Positions 48,134 to 56,715 of a stretch of 64,000 bases of DNA are shown piece after piece. The stretch covers positions 1 to 64,000 of the forward strand of contig CAZTPJ010000007.1 in NCBI GenBank assembly GCA_964614515.1, read 5' to 3'. This DNA comes from CAZTPJ01 sp964614515 (GTDB lineage Bacteria; Planctomycetota; Phycisphaerae; Phycisphaerales; UBA1924). The position numbers and the translations under genes are program-made. The first letter of the stretch is position 1. The number at the start of each line of letters is the position of its first letter. Under the pieces are notes generated by a model, which saw only the letters and a list, made by a program, of their open reading frames with translations, was not told the DNA's origin and searched no databases.

Positions 48134-50734
48134 ATGAGCCTGAAGTGGCGTCGGGTCAAGCAGTGGGATGATCAGAACCTTCGCGGGTGGCTGTTGCCTG
48201 TGAAGTTCGTGTTGCGTGCATTCAGTTCGATCACGCTGGCCGTGATTGTGTTGTCGTGCGTGGCGCTGTTTGCGGTGCTTGCGAGCGTGCCTGTGGGCTT
48301 GCTCGCGCTGGGGCCGACGTATGTGATCTATGGGCTGACGCTGGTGTTGACGGCCGGGGTGGTGGCGGGCGTGCCGGCGCTGGTGGCGTGGCGTGCGATG
48401 GGCAAGGCGAGTCGTCCGGCGCGATTCTCGGCCGTGTTCAGCACGGGCGTGGTCATGGCGGTGGTCGGCGCGGGGTTGTGGGGACTTTTGCTCTGGCCGC
48501 GGCTGGAGTATCAACCTGCGACAGGCGATGGGTTCCGTCTGTGGGCGGGGTTCGTGGATCAGTACCGGGCCGTGACGGTGCGACGGCTGCCCATGTTTGA
48601 AATGTCGGAACTGGAGTTCTACTCCTGGTGGCCGATGCGCGTGCTTCTGCTGACGTTCGTGGTCAACATGATCGTGGCGACGGTGCGTCGGATCGAGTTC
48701 TGTTTCGTGAACATCGGCGTGCTGACGGTACACACCGGGATCGTGCTGATCGCGCTGGGCAGCGTGTATTACACGTCGGGCAAACTCGAGGGGGACATGC
48801 TGCTTCGCGCCGGGCCGCCGGGCATCGACGGCCTGCCGACGACAGGGCCGATGGAAGGCCGTTTCTATGACAACACGGCCGTGGCGCTGCATCTGAGCAT
48901 GGATGGCCAGTGGTGGGAGCAGCGCGTGCTTCGCGGCGTGCCGCGATACAACGAGTACAACATCGCGGCGGCGGGCGAATCGGCGCGAATGCCCACGGTG
49001 GGCGATGGTGTGACGCCGCGCGAGTTGTCGCTGGATGTGCCGCCGAGCCGCAGCGGCCGTGTGGATGATGACCTGCGATTCCGAATCGTCGGCTATGTAC
49101 CGTTCGCCGAACCGATGCAGGACTGGGCGCCGTTTGACGCCTCGCGGATGCGTGCGGCCGCGCCGGGGCTGCGGCTGAATCCGATGCGATTCCTCGAACT
49201 TGCGATGGAAGTACCCGGCGGCGAAGGTCGCGAGGCGATTCGTCGATCGTTTCGATTCTTCATGCTGCCGATGATGGCGTCGCATCGCGTGTCGGACAAC
49301 GGCCTGTTCGGCATCGAATACACGCGCGGGATGCCTGAGGCGCGATGGCGCGACTTGACCGAGGTCATTGGCGGCGCACAAGAGCCGATCGAACATGCGC
49401 TGGTGATCGAGATGCCCGGCGCGGAGGGCGCGCCCGGGTTTCGCGGCGTGTTTCCGGTGCGTGTGGGGACCGAAGTGGCCGTGGGCGACTCGGGATACCG
49501 CGTGCGCGTGGATCAGTTGGAGCCGCACGAGCCGTTTCCGATCATCACGCCGGGGTATGAAGGCGGGACGAGCAGCGTGGCGATCCTGCATGTGATGCAG
49601 CCTGACGGCGTGTCGTATGCGCGGTGGGTGTATCACAGGTTCCCTGAGATCAGTCAGGACTTGCTCGACGCGGTCAATGCACAAGGGATGCCGCAGCGAC
49701 GTCCGGCCGATCCGGCGATCTCGATCAGGTATCTCGACATGTCGCGTGAGGCGCAGGCGTATGTCGATGAGCGCGAGGATGGCTCGGTGCGGGCGATTCT
49801 TCGTGTGCGGGGTGGTGAACTTCGCGTGATGGACAACATCGAGCCCGGCGGCGTGATCGGCGAGATCGTGCCCGGGGCGACGCTGCGCCTGTCGGATCGG
49901 TGGGAACACGCGGTGGGCATCGAGACGCCGCGCATCATCCCCGAGCATCAGCGCGAGCGAAACGATGTGGGCACGCATGGACGGGCGATGGTGGCCGTGG
50001 AGATCGCGTCGCGTCCGCTGGGCCAGAGCGAGGCCGTGTGGAAGCGGACGGTGTGGATTCCGTTCACGAAGTATCTGATGCAGGGTCTTGGGACGGAGCG
50101 TTGGGTTGATCTACCCGATGGGCGTCGGGTGATGATGGCGTTTGGGCGGCAGTGGCACGGGTTGCCGGGTTTCCGGCTGCAATTGGTGGACTTTGAGATG
50201 CTGCCGTATCCGCACAGCGAGGACATTCCGCGGGACTATCGCTCGCGTCTTCGCGTGCTGCTCGAGAGCGGGGAGACGTTTGAGCATGACGCGAGTCTCA
50301 ACGCGCCGCTTTTGGCGCCGTTCATGTGGTCGGAGGATCGCGGCGTGTTCGGCAATGTGTTCGGACGGATCGTCAGCGCGCTGACGCCGCGACAGTTCAA
50401 GTTCAGCCAGGCCGGGTGGGATGCTGAAGGGTGGCGCCAGACGCGCGAGTTGGCCAAGCAGGGCCAGTTGCCGCGTCCGATGGCGACGTTCACGATCCTC
50501 GGCGTGGGGAACAATCCGGGGATTCACGTCATCGCGCTTGGCGGCGTGCTGATGTCGGTGGGCATTCCGTGGGCGTTTTATGTCAAGCCGGCGATTCTGC
50601 GCATGCGCAAGCGCAAGATTCAGCGGGAACTCGCCGATGGCTCGCGGCCGATGGGACGCGACGCAAAGGCGGCATCGGCTGACAACGGCGAAGTCGCGCG
50701 GGATTCGGTTGTTGCGAGGGGAGCGGTGACATGA
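48134..50734 (+). CDS. ResB-like cytochrome c biogenesis protein
   Basis: 866 residues, long for ResB. N-terminal helices (ITLAVIVLSCVALFAVLASVPVG, VIYGLTLVLTAGVVAGVPAL, VVMAVVGAGLWGLLLWP, VLLLTFVVNMIVATV), then GVLTVHTGIVLIALGSVYY with a candidate heme-ligand His. A very large periplasmic domain follows (about residues 230-820), closed by NPGIHVIALGGVLMSVGIPWAFYVKP, the ResB-type last helix. It is paired with a CcsA-like gene by an ATGA overlap, the system II arrangement for heme delivery to apocytochrome c. Start 48134 follows a 40-bp repeat array. Confidence 0.85.
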   Translation: MSLKWRRVKQWDDQNLRGWLLPVKFVLRAFSSITLAVIVLSCVALFAVLASVPVGLLALGPTYVIYGLTLVLTAGVVAGVPALVAWRAMGKASRPARFSAVFSTGVVMAVVGAGLWGLLLWPRLEYQPATGDGFRLWAGFVDQYRAVTVRRLPMFEMSELEFYSWWPMRVLLLTFVVNMIVATVRRIEFCFVNIGVLTVHTGIVLIALGSVYYTSGKLEGDMLLRAGPPGIDGLPTTGPMEGRFYDNTAVALHLSMDGQWWEQRVLRGVPRYNEYNIAAAGESARMPTVGDGVTPRELSLDVPPSRSGRVDDDLRFRIVGYVPFAEPMQDWAPFDASRMRAAAPGLRLNPMRFLELAMEVPGGEGREAIRRSFRFFMLPMMASHRVSDNGLFGIEYTRGMPEARWRDLTEVIGGAQEPIEHALVIEMPGAEGAPGFRGVFPVRVGTEVAVGDSGYRVRVDQLEPHEPFPIITPGYEGGTSSVAILHVMQPDGVSYARWVYHRFPEISQDLLDAVNAQGMPQRRPADPAISIRYLDMSREAQAYVDEREDGSVRAILRVRGGELRVMDNIEPGGVIGEIVPGATLRLSDRWEHAVGIETPRIIPEHQRERNDVGTHGRAMVAVEIASRPLGQSEAVWKRTVWIPFTKYLMQGLGTERWVDLPDGRRVMMAFGRQWHGLPGFRLQLVDFEMLPYPHSEDIPRDYRSRLRVLLESGETFEHDASLNAPLLAPFMWSEDRGVFGNVFGRIVSALTPRQFKFSQAGWDAEGWRQTRELAKQGQLPRPMATFTILGVGNNPGIHVIALGGVLMSVGIPWAFYVKPAILRMRKRKIQRELADGSRPMGRDAKAASADNGEVARDSVVARGAVT

Positions 50735-52641
50735 GGCAGGCACGGCGGATCATGCGAGTCGGGAGGCTGGAAGCACCGAAGTCCGAACGGAGGATGTCGG
50801 ACGTTGGACGCATGGGATCGGACTTCGGTGGCACGAGAGCAGCCTTCTGTGGTTCGCTGGCGAGAATTGTCGCGTGCGTGCTGCTTGTGTGCGTGGTCAC
50901 GGGCGGGGCGCGAGCACAGGTTGCGCCCGCGGGCAACGAGCATCCACAGACGCAGGCATTGACCATGGATTCGGAGGCGATGGCGTCGCCGTTCGGCCCG
51001 GTCGCGTGGCCGATGCACATGCCCCCGCAGGCGGAGCGCGAAGAAGAAGTGCGGCGCAAGGTCGCGTTCGCGAAGCAGGTTGAGTTGTCGCCGCTGCGAT
51101 CGTTGTCGGTGTATCACAACGGGCGTGTCAAGACGCTGGAGTCTTTGGCGCGTGAGACGGTGCAGCGCATCACCGATCGCCCGGATTATCTTGACTTCCC
51201 TCGCGTGGCGGGGAAGCAGGAGCCTGAGAAGTTCGCGCATGATCCGCTGTTCACGCTGCTGGATCTTGTGATTGATCCGGTGTATTACGCGGACAAGGCG
51301 TTGATTCATGTCAACTTTCTGCCGCTGCGCGAGGAGTTTCTCAAAGCGGAGTTTCCCGCGGATGAAGCCTCGCAGGAGCGATGGAAGCGCGTGACGCGAC
51401 TGACGCCCGGGATGGTCGGACGGCACATCGAAATGATCGCGCAGATTCACGGCCTGTCGCCGGGGTACAGCGAAGGACTCGGACGAATCCAGCAGTCGCT
51501 GGGACTGGTTGACGCCAGCGCGGGGAACATGGTGCTTGTCGCGTCGGCGAGCAAGGACCAGCCGTGGCGGCACCTGGCAACCCTGCCGGAAGAATCGCCG
51601 ATTCGTCAGGCCGCGCTGCGATTCGGCACGGCCTGGCGGGCGATGGATGCCGAGGGTGTCAACCGCGAGGCAAAGGTGCTGGCGGAAGAGTTGCCGAAGA
51701 TTCACCCCGAGGTGTATTCGCCGCGGGCGGGCGTGCTGGGCCTGGGGCTGAAGCGATCGTCATGGGAGATGGCGTATGTACGGCTCAATGCGTTCGAGTG
51801 GGGCGCGTGGTTGTATCTCGCGTCGCTGCTCACGCTGCTGCTGGCGTTTGGCACGGGGCGTAAGTGGCTGATCGGCGTGGGCATCGGCACGCTATCGGGC
51901 GCGATGCTGCTGCACGGGTTTGGCTTCTGGGCGCGATGCATCATCGCTGAGCGGTTCGCGATTCAGAATCAGTTCGAGTCGATGACCGGCGTGAGTTTGT
52001 TCGCGGCGATCGTGGGCATGGGGCTGATGCTGGCACGGCGGCAGTGGCTCTTCGGCGCGGCTGCGGCCGGGGCAGGATTTCTCGTCCTCATCACCGCCAC
52101 GCAGACGGGCATTCCCGGCGTGCAGGTCGAACGCGAGGCCGCGATTCTCAACACGAGCGTCCTGCTGAAGTATCACGTCACGACCGTGCTGACGTCGTAT
52201 GGCCTGATGACGCTGGCGTTTGTCGTGAGTCTGTTCTATCTCGGGACGCATTATTTCGGCGGCAGCGATGCGCCATCTCTCGCGGTCACGGCCGTGGCGG
52301 GTGAGAGCGATGCGCCGATCGGCCGTCAGCGCACGCTTCGCGATCTTGACACAGCGCAGATGACGATCCTGCAACTGGCGTTCTGGACGCTGGGCGTGGG
52401 GATTCTGCTCGGGGCGTGGTGGGCGGATCACTCGTGGGGGCGCTGGTGGGCGTTTGATCCGAAGGAGACGTGGGCGCTGGTGACATGGATCGTCCTGCTC
52501 ATCATCGTGCATGTGCGGCAGGTGCTGACCTCCGGGCGCGGCCTCGCGACGGCGTGGCTGAGCGTGGTTGGGTTCTTCGTGATGCTCTGGACGTATTTCG
52601 GCGTGAATCTGCTGCTGCCGGGGCTGCATGCGTATGCGTGA
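50731..52641 (+). CDS. ccsA: CcsA-like cytochrome c biogenesis protein (heme handling WWD domain)
   Basis: 636 residues. The C-terminal half is a standard CcsA/CcmC membrane domain: the tryptophan-rich WADHSWGRWWAFDPKETWALV (WWD heme-binding loop) with His residues in SGAMLLHGFGFW and LLIIVHVRQ. The N-terminal half adds a signal-like anchor (IVACVLLVCVVTGGARAQ) and a periplasmic region (YHNGRVKTLESLARE), which resembles the paired ResB-type fusion seen in other system II proteins. The start codon ATGA overlaps the ResB-like stop. The leader (residues 1-40) contains a 13-bp inverted repeat, so the translated N-terminus may be repeat-derived. Confidence 0.9.
   Translation: MRQARRIMRVGRLEAPKSERRMSDVGRMGSDFGGTRAAFCGSLARIVACVLLVCVVTGGARAQVAPAGNEHPQTQALTMDSEAMASPFGPVAWPMHMPPQAEREEEVRRKVAFAKQVELSPLRSLSVYHNGRVKTLESLARETVQRITDRPDYLDFPRVAGKQEPEKFAHDPLFTLLDLVIDPVYYADKALIHVNFLPLREEFLKAEFPADEASQERWKRVTRLTPGMVGRHIEMIAQIHGLSPGYSEGLGRIQQSLGLVDASAGNMVLVASASKDQPWRHLATLPEESPIRQAALRFGTAWRAMDAEGVNREAKVLAEELPKIHPEVYSPRAGVLGLGLKRSSWEMAYVRLNAFEWGAWLYLASLLTLLLAFGTGRKWLIGVGIGTLSGAMLLHGFGFWARCIIAERFAIQNQFESMTGVSLFAAIVGMGLMLARRQWLFGAAAAGAGFLVLITATQTGIPGVQVEREAAILNTSVLLKYHVTTVLTSYGLMTLAFVVSLFYLGTHYFGGSDAPSLAVTAVAGESDAPIGRQRTLRDLDTAQMTILQLAFWTLGVGILLGAWWADHSWGRWWAFDPKETWALVTWIVLLIIVHVRQVLTSGRGLATAWLSVVGFFVMLWTYFGVNLLLPGLHAYA
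50774..50830. repeat. 13-bp inverted repeat inside the ccsA-like leader
   Basis: CACCGAAGTCCGA (50774-50786) and TCGGACTTCGGTG (50818-50830), 31 bases apart, perfect. The right arm is followed by GCACGA, as at 13955. It lies wholly within the first 35 codons. Confidence 0.75.
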
Positions 52642-53362
52642 GACGGCCGCGCGTGTGGCCACATCGTTCTATTCTCGTGCGGCGGAGGAACTTGCGCCGG
52701 CGCTGCTGGGGTGTGTGTTTGTTCGAATACTCGCTGATGGCACGCGATTGAGCGGGCGGATTGTCGAGACCGAGGCGTATCTGGGCGTGAAGGATCGCGC
52801 TGCGCATTCGTTCGGCGGCCGGCGAACGGCGAGGAACGAGGCGATGTACGCGCGGGCGGGCACGGCCTATGTGTACTTCACCTATGGCATGCACCATTGC
52901 TTCAATGTCGTGTGCGGGGAGGTGGATGAACCTGTGGCCGTGCTGGTGCGGGCGCTCGAGCCGATCGAGGGCGCAGCGGTGATGCGGATGCATCGCGCGG
53001 CACGGCGGGCGGCGCGGAAGACCGCGCCCCGCGGCGCGATGTTGACGAACGACGTTGGGAACGCGGGCGATCGGCATGGAGTGCAGCGCGATGGACGCGC
53101 GTCGCGACGTGCGCGTGCGCTGCGTGATGAGGAATTGTGCAGCGGGCCGGCGAAACTGTGTCAGGCGATGGCGATCGATCGGGCGCTCAACGGCGCGGAC
53201 CTGATCGCGGGCGAGGCGATCTGGATCGAACGTGGCGATGGCGCGGTGCGCGCGTCACACATCGGTCGTTCCGCGCGAATCGGCGTTGAATACGCGGAGG
53301 CGTGGGCGAAGCGGAGGCTGCGGTGGTTTGTGAAGGAGAGTGGGTGTGTGAGTGGGCGGTGA
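52628..53362 (+). CDS. 3-methyladenine DNA glycosylase (AAG/MPG family)
   Basis: 244 residues. DNA repair enzyme that removes alkylated purines. Typical AAG motifs: GRIVETEAYLGVKDRAAHSFGG with the general-base Glu, RNEAMYARAGTAYVYFTYGMHHCFNVV, then GPAKLCQAM and a C-terminal RIGV.YAEAWAKRRLRW. Its start overlaps the CcsA-like stop by 14 bases, so it is translated from the same transcript. An Arg-rich insert near residues 115-165 is longer than usual. Confidence 0.93.
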   Translation: MRMRETAARVATSFYSRAAEELAPALLGCVFVRILADGTRLSGRIVETEAYLGVKDRAAHSFGGRRTARNEAMYARAGTAYVYFTYGMHHCFNVVCGEVDEPVAVLVRALEPIEGAAVMRMHRAARRAARKTAPRGAMLTNDVGNAGDRHGVQRDGRASRRARALRDEELCSGPAKLCQAMAIDRALNGADLIAGEAIWIERGDGAVRASHIGRSARIGVEYAEAWAKRRLRWFVKESGCVSGR

Positions 53363-53367
53363 ACGGA

Positions 53368-53580
53368 TTACGCGTCACGGGCAAACGGTGGCTTATCGGC
53401 TCGGTCGCTCTCGGCCAACGCTACGAGATTCGTGTAGGCCTCCGGACTCAATACAACTACTTCCGGTTCGCCATCTTTTGTGACGAGGAGTGGCTCACCG
53501 GACTTGCGGACGCTGTCGAAGTGGCTGCGCAGGTGCCGGCGGTAGTCAGAAGCACTGACTGAGATGGGTGTGTTGCACAT
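53368..53580 (-). CDS. Phd/YefM-type antitoxin, no toxin seen
   Basis: 70 residues. MCNTPISVSASDYRRHLRSHFDSVRKSGEPLLVTKDGEPEVVVLSPEAY matches the Phd_YefM fold (the GEPLLVTKDGEPEVVVLS stretch is diagnostic). Antitoxins of this type bind DNA and neutralise Doc, YoeB or RelE-like toxins. No toxin frame follows on the same strand; the next 5' and 3' genes are unrelated. Start at 53580 is the natural Met before the helix; the frame runs up to 53616. Confidence 0.75.
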   Translation of the reverse strand: MCNTPISVSASDYRRHLRSHFDSVRKSGEPLLVTKDGEPEVVVLSPEAYTNLVALAESDRADKPPFARDA

Positions 53581-53627
53581 GGACGACACTATACCGCAAG
53601 TCGCGTCGGACGCCAAGCGAGCGTGGA

Positions 53628-54485
53628 TTACTGCATCAAGTCACTGACCATCATGCCGATGAACAGACTCAATCCCACGATGTAGGCAAGGATTGACGCG
53701 ATCAGCAGTGTGAGGTTGAGGCTTCGCTGGCCGAGGCGCACGCCCCATTGCTTCTTCAGATCGTTCCCGCATTCGGGGCATCGCGCCCATCGAGCAGGAT
53801 CGGGATCAACGGGGTATGAGCATCGACCGCAACTGAACATTTCGCCGCGACGACCCCAAACGGCGAAGGCTGCGGCAACGGGAGCGTGCGTGAGAGCGAG
53901 GAATCCGGCCATCGCGATCGCGGTCATTGAGTCCGCGAACAGCGCCACGACGAGCATGGCCACGTACAGCAACAGAGTCGCCCCGAGCATCCCACGTCGT
54001 GCCCTCCTGCGCGATACCAGACTGGTCTGACGTACATGGCGCTTTGTAATGGGGCCTCGTGCAATCATCCACCGCATGAACGGCCCACCCGCGACGGCAC
54101 TGAAGCCCAGCACAACGAAAATCACCGCAAGCCCGCTCCAGTCGAGATGCAGGGCCGCAACGTCTTGAAGGTACGTTCCGATTGAAGTCTGATCTCCCAG
54201 GGTCTGTCGCATTCGCGTCCCGCGTGCGGTGACATATGTGAGTGTGAGCAGCGATAAGACGATGTAGAACGGTCCGAGTGCGATGAGCGGTGCGGCTGCC
54301 CAGAGTCCGATGTTCCGCTCGGAACGCAAGCGAACCAGCCGCGTCTCCTCTTCGGTCGCGGGTTCGTCGCCAGCGCGAGGTTCGAGCATCAGGAACACGC
54401 GCAGCCATCGCGGCATCCGTCGCTTGGCGGACGCCGGCTGCGCTGAAGGCGTGACAGGCGCGGGATCAGATTCAGCCGATGCCAC
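53628..54485 (-). CDS. multi-span membrane protein with zinc ribbon
   Basis: 285 residues. Four to six membrane helices (PLIALGPFYIVLSLLTLTYV, GLAVIFVVLGFSAVAGGPFM, LLLYVAMLVVALFADSMTAIAMAG, LNLTLLIASILAYIVGLSLFIGMMV) and a zinc ribbon, MFSCGRCSYPVDPDPARWARCPECG. The ribbon resembles those of the 40064 and 41608 proteins, so these three form a local family. It starts at 54485, overlapping the end of the S1-domain gene by 14 bases. Confidence 0.75.
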   Translation of the reverse strand: MASAESDPAPVTPSAQPASAKRRMPRWLRVFLMLEPRAGDEPATEEETRLVRLRSERNIGLWAAAPLIALGPFYIVLSLLTLTYVTARGTRMRQTLGDQTSIGTYLQDVAALHLDWSGLAVIFVVLGFSAVAGGPFMRWMIARGPITKRHVRQTSLVSRRRARRGMLGATLLLYVAMLVVALFADSMTAIAMAGFLALTHAPVAAAFAVWGRRGEMFSCGRCSYPVDPDPARWARCPECGNDLKKQWGVRLGQRSLNLTLLIASILAYIVGLSLFIGMMVSDLMQ

Positions 54486-55905
54486 CCTTGAGTCCGCCTT
54501 TGCCGAACTTCTCGCGGAGGCGTCGAAGGGCCGGCGTTTCCTTCATGATTTCGGCGTAACTCGGGCCGCGCTCTTCGCGACCGCGACGCCCGCCCTGGCC
54601 GGGGCGTCCGCCACGGCCGCCGCCGAATCCGCCCTTGCCCTGGCCGCCGCGCGGGGGTCCGCCGCTTTGCTCGCCTTCGGCGGGCTGGACGGGTTCGGGC
54701 GGGGGCTGGGTGGCGCGGATGCTCAGTGAGATGCGACGATTGTCGGGGTCGATGCGCAGCACCTTGGCGCGGACCACCTCATCAGGCTTGACCACATCGT
54801 CAACTTTCTCCACGCGCCGATACGCCAGTTCGGAGATGTGGACGAGACCTTCGACGCCGGGCGCGATCTCGACAAACGCGCCGAAGTCGAGAATCTTGGT
54901 GACACGCCCGGAGACCTCCGCGCCTTCAGCGATTTCGTTTGCGGCCTGAGCGAAGGGGTCGGCCTGCACCTGCTTGAGGCCCAGCGAGATGCGGTTGTTC
55001 TCCCAATCGAGTTTGAGCACCTGCACGCGGATCTGCTGGCCCTCTTTGACGTATCGCCCGACGGCGCGTTCGCCGTGGCCGACGCGATCGTGCGAAAGGT
55101 CGCCGAGGTGTACGAGGCCGTCAACCCCGCCGAGATCGACGAATGCGCCAAAGGGCATGATCTTTCGGACGGTGCCATCGACGATCTGCCCCTCGGCGAG
55201 CGACTCCTTGAGTTTGGCGGCTTTCTCTTTGCGTTCCTGCGCGAGCATGTCGCGCCGTGAGAGAACGATGTTCCCCCCGCCGCGACGATCCACGCGCTGC
55301 ACGACGCAGGTGAGTTTCTCGCCGACAAAGACGGACAGGTCTTCGATGCGTTCGAAACTGACTTGTCCTGCGGGCATGAAGGCGCGATGCTGCGCGACTT
55401 CGAGTTCCAGCCCACCCTTGTTCACGCCGGTGACGCGGGCCTCGATGATCTGGCCCTCTTCGAGCATTTCCCAATCGGCCTTCTGCACCAGGCCCGGGCG
55501 AGAACAGATGAACAGACCCTCGCCCGGCTCGAAGTGATCGACGACGACTTCGAGTTCACTGCGCACGGTCGGGAGTTCGGCATCTGGCCATTGATTGCGC
55601 GGGACGACGCCGAGGGATTTGGGCCCGAACTCGACGAAGACATCGTTTGGCCCGACGGAGACGACGACGCCCTTGCGATGTTCGCGTCCGGCCTGCACGA
55701 CGCGCGGTCCGCGGATCGGCGCGGGCTTGGCGGACTTCGGTTTGTCGAGCGCGGCCATGGCGCGGTCGATCTGCGCTTCCATGGATTCAGACATCCCCGA
55801 CGCTTCGCCCGCGGGCGCATCGCTGACGGATACGCGATCAGGCGCGGCCGTGTCGGTGGGGGCGTTCGATTCGGTGGCGTTGGGACGTGATTCGATGTCG
55901 GCCAT
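54472..55905 (-). CDS. rpsA: 30S ribosomal protein S1-like, four S1 domains
   Basis: 477 residues. RNA-binding protein needed for translation initiation on structured or SD-poor messages. Four S1 domains: KGVVVSVGPNDVFVEFG (about 75), IIEARVTGVNKGGLELEV (about 150), GTVRKIMPFGAFVDLGGVDG (about 245) and GRVTKILDFGAFVEIAPGVEG (about 330), with VLRIDPDNRRISLSIRA closing. A Gly/Arg-rich tail (GGFGGGRGGRPGQGGRRG) follows. Fewer domains than the six of gamma-proteobacterial S1, as in many other phyla. The start at 55905 was chosen over upstream options because it precedes an acidic disordered leader. Confidence 0.88.
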   Translation of the reverse strand: MADIESRPNATESNAPTDTAAPDRVSVSDAPAGEASGMSESMEAQIDRAMAALDKPKSAKPAPIRGPRVVQAGREHRKGVVVSVGPNDVFVEFGPKSLGVVPRNQWPDAELPTVRSELEVVVDHFEPGEGLFICSRPGLVQKADWEMLEEGQIIEARVTGVNKGGLELEVAQHRAFMPAGQVSFERIEDLSVFVGEKLTCVVQRVDRRGGGNIVLSRRDMLAQERKEKAAKLKESLAEGQIVDGTVRKIMPFGAFVDLGGVDGLVHLGDLSHDRVGHGERAVGRYVKEGQQIRVQVLKLDWENNRISLGLKQVQADPFAQAANEIAEGAEVSGRVTKILDFGAFVEIAPGVEGLVHISELAYRRVEKVDDVVKPDEVVRAKVLRIDPDNRRISLSIRATQPPPEPVQPAEGEQSGGPPRGGQGKGGFGGGRGGRPGQGGRRGREERGPSYAEIMKETPALRRLREKFGKGGLKGGIG

Positions 55906-56064
55906 GAGGAACAACCAATAAGAACGTGCGGCGCAATAAGCCTCGGCGCGTGCCGCCCGCACGGCTCGCGCCACAGAGTCTACCCCGGTTTCCGCCCCAC
56001 CGCCGGGGCGGGCCGTTTGACGCGCGAACAGGGGCATCGGTGTTTCCATTGACGGCCATTCGGG

Positions 56065-56715
56065 GTGGGAAGGTTGATACCATGGCCCGTGGCCCGGCGA
56101 GTTCTTCACGACCGGTTCTTCAAGCAGGCGAAAGCTGAGGGGTATCGCGCGCGGTCGGCGTACAAACTGGCGGAAATTCAGCGTCGGCGGCGGCTGATGC
56201 GGCGCGGGGATCGGGTGCTGGACCTTGGGTGTGCGCCGGGGGCGTGGTTGCAGGTGGCCGCGGAACACATCGGCGCGAGCGGCCTGGCGGTGGGTGTGGA
56301 CCTGGTGGCCGTGGAACCCGGGTTGCCGGCGAACACGCGATCACATGTGGGGGACATCACGGTGGTGACTGCGGCGGAGATGCTGGGCTGGATTCGCACG
56401 TCCGAGGACGCGGACGCGATGTACGACGTGGTGATCAGCGACGTCGCGCCGAACACGACGGGCGCGGGGGATCACTTTCGATCCGAGCGGTTGTGTCGGC
56501 GCGTGCTGGAGATCGCGCGTGAGGTTCTCCGGCCGGGGGGCAATCTGACGATGAAGGTGTTTGAAGGCGAGTTGTATCCTGCGCTGCTGCGCGATACGGG
56601 GCGCATGTTCCGCGAGGCCAAGGGCTTCAAGCCCGAGGCCAGCCGGGATCCCTCGCGCGAGATCTACATCATCGGACTCGGGCTGCGCGGGGTCGCGGGC
56701 GGCACGGCCGCATGA
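56065..56715 (+). CDS. rlmE: 23S rRNA (uridine-2'-O-) methyltransferase
   Basis: 216 residues (208 if the GTG at 56089 is used). FtsJ/RlmE methylates U2552 in the A-loop of 23S rRNA. Motifs: VLDLGCAPGAWLQV (SAM site), ISDVAPNTTGAG (catalytic Asp), NLTMKVFEG (catalytic Lys), SREIYIIG (Glu), with AYKLAEI supplying the first Lys of the KDKE tetrad. Conserved sequence starts at ARRVLHDRFFKQAKAEGYRAR, so GTG 56089 is quite likely the real start; an ATG at 56082 is out of frame. Coupled by ATGA to the BatA-like gene. Confidence 0.9.
   Translation: MGRLIPWPVARRVLHDRFFKQAKAEGYRARSAYKLAEIQRRRRLMRRGDRVLDLGCAPGAWLQVAAEHIGASGLAVGVDLVAVEPGLPANTRSHVGDITVVTAAEMLGWIRTSEDADAMYDVVISDVAPNTTGAGDHFRSERLCRRVLEIAREVLRPGGNLTMKVFEGELYPALLRDTGRMFREAKGFKPEASRDPSREIYIIGLGLRGVAGGTAA

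Noticed and set aside
47594..49978. 794-codon minus-strand open frame over the amidohydrolase and ResB-like genes
   Set aside because: Composition is His/Arg-rich shadow coding; both plus-strand genes have clear motifs.
53302..53562. Forward 86-codon frame opposite the antitoxin (possible toxin)
   Set aside because: It is antisense to the Phd-type gene and shows no toxin motif.
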